A stretch of 5,031 bases of DNA, from the NCBI GenBank assembly GCA_964575335.1, contig CAZNPU010000056.1, positions 1-5,031 on the forward strand. Reading direction: 5' to 3'. A program made the translations under genes and the position numbers. Shown here one piece after another: positions 1 to 5,031 of this stretch; within the stretch, counting starts at the first letter, position 1; every line of letters begins with the position of its first letter. The notes below the pieces were generated by a model. It did not search any database, was not told the DNA's origin, and saw nothing but the letters and a program-made list of their open reading frames with translations. The DNA is from CAZNPU01 sp964575335. Its GTDB lineage: Bacteria > Planctomycetota > Phycisphaerae > Phycisphaerales > SM1A02.

Positions 1-2
1 AA

Positions 3-62
3 TCATCCACCTTCCTCGGCATCGGCATGCCGGAACAGGAAAGCGGAATTGTGGTGATTTAG
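3..62 (+). CDS. 3' end of an upstream gene, possibly cas2 (partial)
   Basis: Reading in the frame that starts at position 3 gives 19 residues ending FLGIGMPEQESGIVVI and a TAG stop at 60-62. The hydrophobic, Gly/Pro-containing tail looks more like a real protein C-terminus than the other two frames do. Cas2 proteins often end with a short Gly-Pro segment followed by a beta strand of Val/Ile residues, and type V-B loci commonly place cas4-cas1 and cas2 next to the effector, so Cas2 is a reasonable guess. The stop lies 24 bases before the effector start, which suggests co-transcription. The fragment is in the same frame as cas12b, separated by this single stop codon. It is too short for a firm family assignment. 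Confidence 0.4.
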   Translation, partial: SSTFLGIGMPEQESGIVVI

Positions 63-70
63 GCGGACTG

Positions 71-79
71 TGGTACACT
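71..79 (+). promoter_or_regulatory. Possible extended -10 element just before cas12b
   Basis: TGGTACACT matches an extended -10 (TGN followed by TACACT, four of six matches to TATAAT). No good -35 box is visible; the nearest candidate, TTGTGG at 49-54, has a poor 19-base spacing. If used, transcription would begin at about 86-87, on or next to the ATG, giving a leaderless message. No Shine-Dalgarno sequence is evident before the ATG (only GAAG very close to it), which fits leaderless or coupled translation. Weak evidence from one short motif. Confidence 0.2.
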
Positions 80-86
80 GAAGCAT

Positions 87-3000
87 ATGGCTGGGGAAAC
101 TATCGACAAATCAGACACTGTGGCGGCTGAACTCCCATTGACGCAGCGCGCCTACACGCTCCGATTGCGCGGCGTTGACGAGAACGATCAATCCTGGCGC
201 GATGCTTTGTGGGAAACGCACGAAGCCGTCAACAAAGGTGCGAAAGCCTTCGGCGACTGGCTGCTGACGCTGCGCGGCGGGTTGAGTCACGAACTGGTCG
301 AGCCGCCTCCACCGCCCAAAGGCAAGAAGCGCACTGAAGAGGAGACGAATGCTCTGCGTCGAAACCGCCGCATTCTGCTGGCGCTGTCCTGGCTAAGCGT
401 AGAGGACCAGCGCGGTGCGCCGACTGAGCACCGTGTCGCGTCAGCGGCCGACAGCTCCGCCGGCAGGGAGCAGAAGCTTGTCGATGCCTTGCGAGCGATC
501 CTGCAAGCGCGAGGTCTGCCCGTGACTGATATTGAGGCCTGGATCGCCGACTGCCGGGCTTCGCTCGCTGCGCGGATTCGCGACGATGCGGTTTGGATCA
601 ATCGCAGTGCACTTTTCGACGAGCGTGCGCGATCACTCAAGGGGCTGGACCGCAACTACGCCACGCAGACAATTCTTACGTTCTTCGGCCCTGCAGATGA
701 ATATCTCTCTCTTCCGTCTACTGGTTCGGATGATGAAGTATCCGCGTCAGGGGGAAGTGATGGTCCGGAGTTCCGCACGCTTGCGCGCCAGTGGGTCAGC
801 ACAAATTTCGGCACAGGAAAAAAGAGCGACACTGGGCAGATCAGCAGCGCGCTTCGTCAGCTCGCTGAAGCTGATCTCAACAGTTTTGACGGAAAGTCAA
901 AGATCGAATTGCTGAAGCATTTGAACGCACTGTTGAACGCTGATATCGGCGATGATCCGGAAGAATCGCTTCGGATAGCAGTAGGCTGGACAACCGGCCG
1001 ACAATCCGCGGGACGACTTGCAATCTCTAATCTTCCGGATCGGGTTACAAAGGGAGCTATTGAGACGCTCCAGGCAAAGTTTGCTGAAGAAGCCAGGAAA
1101 AAGAGCAGCGCAGCTAGAGGTCGAACGGTGCCGCCATGGATGCCCGATTTCCAGAAGGAAATTGAGCAAGCGATCGGCATGGATTTCGTTATTGTCCGTA
1201 ATCTGATCGGCGAGTACTCCGTGATGCTCGATCATGCTGCTCGTCGCGTCTCCATCGGTCATTCGTGGATCAAACTCGCCGAAGCCCAACGTCAGCGCTT
1301 CACGGCAGATGCTGCCAAACTTGAATCGGTTCCGCAGGCGGCGCGTCAATGGCTTGATCAGTTCTGTAATGATCGCGGGGAGCGGACCGGCGCGATCGAC
1401 GGGTACCGCATTCGACCGCGCGCCATTCAGGGCTGGGAAACTGTCGTCAAGCAGTGGGGGAGCCTTGAGCGCAGCAGCCAGAAGGCGCGGGAGGAATTGG
1501 CAGCCGACGTGCCCGAAGAGGTAGCAGACGGTTCTCAGCGAACGCTCAACGAACGCGCCCGGATCGCTGCGGCTCGCGAAGTTCAGTCTGATCCTGATGT
1601 CGAGAAAATCGGCGATATCCAGCTTTTTGAAGCTCTTGCAGCAGATGAAGCCGTCTGTGTCTGGAAGCCGGAAGGATGTCCTGATAGTCAGCCGCTGGTG
1701 GCCTATGTCGCTGCGATGCACGCACGCAATCGCCAGCAACGTTTCAAGGTTCCGGCTTACCGGCATCCAGACCCGCTGAGGCACCCCGTCTTCTGCGACT
1801 TCGGCAACTCGCGTTGGGAAATTAAATTTGCTGTTCACCAGGCCGTCGAAAGGTTGGACAAGGTACGCCAGCGGCGAGAAAAAAGGGAGGGCGCGCTTCG
1901 CAAAGCGCAGGCGGCGTTTGAGAAAGCAAAATCGGCTGCACAGCAGGACAAGGCCAGGCGCGCTTTAGAGAAGGCGCAGCGGCAACTTGCTGAGACTCGC
2001 GAAGAAGAAGCCTGGCTTTCAAGGCGCCATGCACTGACCATGTCGTTGTGGAATGGAGCGAACGTCAGCCCCGTACAGATGCACTGGAGTTCGAAACGGC
2101 TTACTGCTGATCTTGCTCTTGATGATTTCGGAAGGTCCGACACCACAACATTCGTCACCCGCGCTGATCGGCTCGGTCGGGCGGCGGCGTGCGCTAATGG
2201 TGCGGTTTCGATCTTCAATGTCTTTGAGGAGGGCGATTGGAACGGCCGGCTTCAAGCGCCGCGTGCCCAACTCGACCGAATCGCCGCACTGCAGGAACGA
2301 GGCAAGACTGCACAAGCCGAATCACTGCGGCGCCATGTGCGTTGGCTGGTCACGTTCTCGCCCCGCTTGCGTCCCTCCGGCCCGTTCATCCGCTACGCCG
2401 CAAAACATAAGATCAAGCCAAATCGAAAAGGCGAGTACTATCCATTTTCAGATAAAAACAAAGCGGAGAATCGACAACGGCACGCCAAGCTCATCCTCTC
2501 CCGCTTGCCGGGTTTGCGCGTGCTTTCCGTCGATCTTGGTCATCGATATGCTGCAGCGTGTGCTGTCTGGGAAGCGTTAAGCCGTCCTAGTTTTCTATCC
2601 GAGATCGAAGGTCGCGAAATCGTTGCCGGCGGGACATCGGACGCAGACCTGTATTGTCACACAAGGCACACCGATGATCGTGGCAAGACACGCATCACCA
2701 TCTACCGCCGCATCGGCGAAGACTTTCTTCGCGATCCCAAGACCGGCCAAATAATAAAGACGCCCCATCCCGCCCCTTGGGCGCGGCTCGATCGGCAGTT
2801 CGTCATCAAACTTCAAGGCGAGGAGAAGCCCGCACGTGCCGCCAGCAAGGGCACATTGAAGAATGGCAGCCGTAGCGACGTCAATGAGGTCGCAATGGTT
2901 AACCGGTTGGCGCAAGATATAGGGCTGCTCAGGGACGATACTGACGATCAGCGTGGTCGCGGCGTTGATGAACTCATGCGCCGCGCCGTTCGCATCGCTA

Positions 3001-4829
3001 TGCTTGGTCTGAAGCGGCACGCACGATGGGCAAAAATCGCATACGCGTTCAATCCCGATTGTCCAGGCATTCCTGGTATGGGTGGATCACTCACCGAAAT
3101 TTCAAAAGGGGATGATAAACACATTGAGTTTATCGTTAACGCGCTTGTCGACTGGCACACGCTGGCAACTGATGCCAACTGGGACGGTGATGAAGCAAGG
3201 CAACTCTGGCAGCAACATATCAGTTCAGTTCCGGGCGGATTCGAAATCGCCAAGCCCATGCCGTCAGATCCTGCCGATCGACCCACTCGAGCGGAGCAAC
3301 GTGAATCAGAAAAGAAACTGCGCGAGAAACTCAAGCCGATCGCCACGTACTTTGCGACAGCCGAGGCAGAGGCCCGTGCAATTCACGAAGCATGGAAGGA
3401 GCTATGGCACACCGCTGATGGGATTGGGCGCACGAATGACGACTTTCGCCATACGCTCATCCATGACGACAGCGGCAAGGTGATCGGCAGCAGAACCTTC
3501 CCCAAACCCGGTATGGAATCACCCGGTGGCTGGCACGAGTGTCTTCGTACGCTCACCGACTGGATCATGGGGCGCCGTTTGGATGGTGCACGCTCCAAAC
3601 ACTGGAATCGCCACATGGGCGGCATTTCCCTTACACGTATTGCCACGATGCGGTCCCTATATCAACTGCACAAGGCGTTCGCCATGCGGCCGCGGCCCGA
3701 CAGGATTCAAGGTGCCCCTGAGCGTGGCGAGAGCAACCGTGGAACTGCGCAGCACATTCTTGACGCCATGGAGCGCATGCGCGAGCAGCGCGTCAAACAG
3801 CTCGCCAGCCGTATTGTCGAAGCTGCATTAGGTATCGGCTCGGAGAACCGTGAGCACTGGAAGTGCGGCCGTAAACGGCCCCGCGCTGTGCTCTACTCCA
3901 AGGATGGACAGGGCAACGAGCACCTCAGGCGTTTCAAGCCCTGCCATGCCATCGTGATTGAATCACTTCGAAACTATCGGCCGGAGGAAATAAACACCCG
4001 CCGTGAAAATCGCGCTTTGATGAACTGGTCCGCCGGCAAAGTCCGCAAGTATCTCGAAGAAGCCTGCCAGTTGTATGGCCTGCACTTGCGCGAGATCATG
4101 CCTAACTACACCAGCAAACAGTGCAGCCGCACAGGCCTGCCCGGCATCCGCTGCGAGGATGTGCCGGTGAACCAGGAGACCGGTGAGCCTGAGGCGTATT
4201 GGTGGAAAAGGGCGCTGAATACTGCAAAGAAGAAAGTCGGCGGTGAAGAGGAGAAACAACAAAAAGGCGATGCCGTATCTCGCTTCTTTGTGGATCTCGC
4301 AGATCATCTCGAGCAACTCAAAAAAGAAGGTCAGCCGTTGCCGAAGTTTGTCCGGCTTCCACGCAACGGCGGCGACCTGTTCGTTGCCGCGTCACCTCTG
4401 TCGTGTGCCGCGAAAGACCACCGCCCATGTGCATTATGCAACCCCAGTCGCTCGCTTCAGGCCGATCTCAATGCAGCCGCCAACATCGGCCTGCGTGCAC
4501 TGCTTGATCCAGATTTCACAGGCAAGTGGTGGTATGTGCCCGCGGTGATCGACAATGCAGGATGGCGTGTGCCGGCGCCGAAAAGCTGCGCCGGTGCTGT
4601 TTGTCTGAGCGGTTGGAAAGTCGCGCCTCAAGGTGACTATCTGACAGCAGATAGAGAGCCAATCATCGCTGCCAACAAAACTGCGTCGCAAAAGGAAATT
4701 GTGAATCTCTGGCAGGATCCGAGCGCTATACCCTCGGCTGGTCAGTGGCGGGAAACTGCTGCGTACTGGAACATCGTTCGAGGCCGTGTTGTGAAGCAAC
4801 TTCGATTGTTAGCGGGCATAACAAAATAA
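87..4829 (+). CDS. cas12b: Type V-B CRISPR effector nuclease Cas12b (C2c1), unusually large
   Basis: This is an RNA-guided DNA endonuclease of 1,580 residues. Cas12b uses a crRNA plus tracrRNA to recognise PAM-flanked DNA and cuts both strands with one RuvC site. The N-terminus (about 18-60, TLRLRGVDEN then WETHEAVNKGAKAF) resembles the start of Alicyclobacillus Cas12b. A long helical recognition lobe follows to about 550, with the wedge/OBD near 552-580 (YRHPDPLRHPVF). RuvC-I is GLRVLSVDLGHRYAA with D816, the bridge-helix region is about 1159-1205, RuvC-II is AIVIESLRNYR with E1292, and RuvC-III is LQADLNAAANIGLRAL with D1460. The Nuc motif TGLPGIRC (1349-1356) matches TGAPGIRC, with R1355 aligning to Arg911. 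The C-terminal segment with WQDPSAIPSAGQW matches the family. All catalytic residues are present, so it is probably active. It exceeds the usual 1,100-1,300 residues because of insertions, including a coiled coil at 586-647. Four cysteines (1346, 1356, 1448, 1451) may bind zinc. ATG at 87 is the only standard start after the in-frame TAG at 60-62 that keeps the conserved N-terminus; no clear ribosome site precedes it. Family call firm, subtype very likely. Confidence 0.93.
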   Translation: MAGETIDKSDTVAAELPLTQRAYTLRLRGVDENDQSWRDALWETHEAVNKGAKAFGDWLLTLRGGLSHELVEPPPPPKGKKRTEEETNALRRNRRILLALSWLSVEDQRGAPTEHRVASAADSSAGREQKLVDALRAILQARGLPVTDIEAWIADCRASLAARIRDDAVWINRSALFDERARSLKGLDRNYATQTILTFFGPADEYLSLPSTGSDDEVSASGGSDGPEFRTLARQWVSTNFGTGKKSDTGQISSALRQLAEADLNSFDGKSKIELLKHLNALLNADIGDDPEESLRIAVGWTTGRQSAGRLAISNLPDRVTKGAIETLQAKFAEEARKKSSAARGRTVPPWMPDFQKEIEQAIGMDFVIVRNLIGEYSVMLDHAARRVSIGHSWIKLAEAQRQRFTADAAKLESVPQAARQWLDQFCNDRGERTGAIDGYRIRPRAIQGWETVVKQWGSLERSSQKAREELAADVPEEVADGSQRTLNERARIAAAREVQSDPDVEKIGDIQLFEALAADEAVCVWKPEGCPDSQPLVAYVAAMHARNRQQRFKVPAYRHPDPLRHPVFCDFGNSRWEIKFAVHQAVERLDKVRQRREKREGALRKAQAAFEKAKSAAQQDKARRALEKAQRQLAETREEEAWLSRRHALTMSLWNGANVSPVQMHWSSKRLTADLALDDFGRSDTTTFVTRADRLGRAAACANGAVSIFNVFEEGDWNGRLQAPRAQLDRIAALQERGKTAQAESLRRHVRWLVTFSPRLRPSGPFIRYAAKHKIKPNRKGEYYPFSDKNKAENRQRHAKLILSRLPGLRVLSVDLGHRYAAACAVWEALSRPSFLSEIEGREIVAGGTSDADLYCHTRHTDDRGKTRITIYRRIGEDFLRDPKTGQIIKTPHPAPWARLDRQFVIKLQGEEKPARAASKGTLKNGSRSDVNEVAMVNRLAQDIGLLRDDTDDQRGRGVDELMRRAVRIAMLGLKRHARWAKIAYAFNPDCPGIPGMGGSLTEISKGDDKHIEFIVNALVDWHTLATDANWDGDEARQLWQQHISSVPGGFEIAKPMPSDPADRPTRAEQRESEKKLREKLKPIATYFATAEAEARAIHEAWKELWHTADGIGRTNDDFRHTLIHDDSGKVIGSRTFPKPGMESPGGWHECLRTLTDWIMGRRLDGARSKHWNRHMGGISLTRIATMRSLYQLHKAFAMRPRPDRIQGAPERGESNRGTAQHILDAMERMREQRVKQLASRIVEAALGIGSENREHWKCGRKRPRAVLYSKDGQGNEHLRRFKPCHAIVIESLRNYRPEEINTRRENRALMNWSAGKVRKYLEEACQLYGLHLREIMPNYTSKQCSRTGLPGIRCEDVPVNQETGEPEAYWWKRALNTAKKKVGGEEEKQQKGDAVSRFFVDLADHLEQLKKEGQPLPKFVRLPRNGGDLFVAASPLSCAAKDHRPCALCNPSRSLQADLNAAANIGLRALLDPDFTGKWWYVPAVIDNAGWRVPAPKSCAGAVCLSGWKVAPQGDYLTADREPIIAANKTASQKEIVNLWQDPSAIPSAGQWRETAAYWNIVRGRVVKQLRLLAGITK

Positions 4830-4850
4830 GTTGAAGATATTGCCAAATGC

Positions 4851-4878
4851 TTGACCTCGGCGCTGGATGAGCTACATT
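4851..4878 (+). promoter_or_regulatory. Candidate sigma-70-type promoter downstream of cas12b
   Basis: TTGACC at 4851-4856 matches the -35 consensus at five of six positions. TACATT at 4873-4878 matches the -10 at four of six, with a 16-base spacer. Transcription would start at about 4884-4886, directly at a 7-bp hairpin. The position, 22 bases after the effector stop and pointing into a non-coding region, is what a promoter for a tracrRNA or CRISPR leader would look like. Such motifs also occur by chance. Confidence 0.35.
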
Positions 4879-4883
4879 CTGTA

Positions 4884-4970
4884 TGACTGCTATAGGCAGT
4901 TGGAAACCGAGGCTTATTGTGTCTTCCCCTTCATTGGGTATTTTTGGCACTCGGCATTGATCAAGCCTGC
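4884..4970 (+). ncRNA. Candidate small structured RNA (possible tracrRNA); ends uncertain
   Basis: The stretch begins where the promoter-like pair at 4851-4878 would start transcription. It opens with a hairpin: ACTGC (4886-4890) pairs with GCAGT (4896-4900) around the loop TATAG, extended by two G-U pairs to 4884-4902. CCGAG (4907-4911) can pair with CTCGG (4950-4954), enclosing a small CCC/GGG hairpin (4927-4938) followed by TATTTTT. No good reading frame with a start signal is visible. Cas12b needs a tracrRNA, usually encoded between the effector gene and the array, so position supports the idea. No CRISPR repeat is in the window, so the anti-repeat cannot be identified, and the strand is not certain. 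The ends given are estimates; the RNA could stop near 4945 or run past 4970. Confidence 0.27.
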
Positions 4971-4996
4971 GTAAGGTATGTGCGTGGGCAAGGCTT
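4963..4996. repeat. Inverted repeat able to form a stem-loop
   Basis: AAGCCTGC (4963-4970) pairs with GC-A-AGGCTT (4988-4996), an 8-bp stem with one bulged A and a 17-base loop. A second AGGCTT copy at 4910-4915 could pair with the same AAGCCT instead, so two mutually exclusive folds are possible. No T-run follows, so it is not a standard intrinsic terminator. It may be part of a structured RNA or of a CRISPR leader, or may be chance. Confidence 0.25.
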
Positions 4997-5031
4997 CTTT
5001 GACAAGTCGGTTGACGCGGCCCGCTCGCCGC

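Larger units (their letters stand above)
4830..5031. other. Non-coding tail after cas12b
   Basis: No convincing gene was seen on either strand in these 202 bases. The region is less GC-rich up to about 4960 and more GC-rich at the very end. It holds the promoter-like pair, the hairpins described separately and a 7-bp inverted repeat, TGCCAAA (4841-4847) with TTTGGCA (4943-4949). No repeated unit of CRISPR size occurs; a second copy of any 30-40-base stretch is absent. If the locus has an array, it begins beyond the window edge. Confidence 0.5.

Noticed and set aside
23..32. Perfect 10-base palindrome CGGCATGCCG
   Set aside because: It sits inside the upstream reading frame in GC-rich codons; no second site or known operator pattern supports a regulatory role.
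897..1838. A 313-codon open frame on the minus strand opposite cas12b
   Set aside because: It lies wholly inside the effector gene, shows no recognisable motif, and its composition is what the reverse strand of a GC-rich coding sequence gives. The + strand frame contains family-conserved sequence.
2053..2580. A 175-codon open frame on the + strand in another frame
   Set aside because: It overlaps the conserved wedge and RuvC-I coding region and its translation is rich in Arg, Ser and Pro without any domain, typical of an out-of-frame shadow.
87..4829. Transposon-encoded TnpB-like nuclease instead of a CRISPR effector
   Set aside because: TnpB is about 400 residues, whereas this protein has Cas12b-specific N-terminal, Nuc and C-terminal motifs; no transposon ends or transposase are visible.
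4726..4950. A 74-codon minus-strand open frame spanning the cas12b 3' end
   Set aside because: It overlaps the conserved C-terminal part of the effector, has no recognisable motif, and covers the promoter and hairpin elements.
4915..4950. A possible 36-base CRISPR repeat ending in GGCAC
   Set aside because: The ending resembles type V-B repeats, but no second copy appears in the remaining 81 bases at a normal repeat-plus-spacer distance, so an array cannot be claimed.
4999..5015. TTGAC repeated twice (TTGACAAGTCGG then TTGACGC)
   Set aside because: It is a five-base direct repeat at close spacing with no further copies; chance is the simplest explanation.

Overview
The window is dominated by one very large gene on the + strand, positions 87-4829, which fills about 94% of it. 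The predicted protein has 1,580 residues. I recognise it as a type V-B CRISPR effector, Cas12b (formerly C2c1). The call rests on sequence reading against Alicyclobacillus Cas12b as I remember it. The three RuvC motifs are in the right order with the catalytic Asp, Glu and Asp present. The bridge-helix region, the Nuc-domain signature TG-PGIRC and the C-terminal DPS.I...W motif are also recognisable.

Layout: positions 3-62 look like the last codons of an upstream gene, ending in TAG. In a type V-B locus this would most naturally be an adaptation gene, perhaps cas2, but only 19 residues are visible. A 24-base gap follows, then cas12b. After its TAA stop at 4827-4829 come about 200 bases with no convincing protein-coding gene. 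This tail holds a promoter-like pair (4851-4878), a hairpin just downstream of it (4884-4902), and further short inverted repeats up to about 4996. That is where a tracrRNA would be expected, but no CRISPR repeat array lies inside the window, so complementarity cannot be tested here. The array, if present, must be outside the window.

The main oddity is size. The protein is about 450 residues longer than the 1,129-residue Alicyclobacillus acidoterrestris Cas12b. Measured between shared landmarks, the extra length falls in three main places: the N-terminal recognition lobe (about 180 residues), a charged coiled-coil insertion beside the wedge/OBD (about 68) and the stretch from RuvC-I to the bridge helix (about 180). 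The Nuc region also carries four cysteines that could form a zinc site.

Organism: base composition is moderately GC-rich and codon use looks bacterial. Large type V-B effectors are known from environmental Gram-negative lineages such as Planctomycetes and Verrucomicrobia. That placement is a guess; nothing in the window fixes the taxon. Functionally, the effector would bind a crRNA:tracrRNA pair and cut double-stranded DNA of invading elements.
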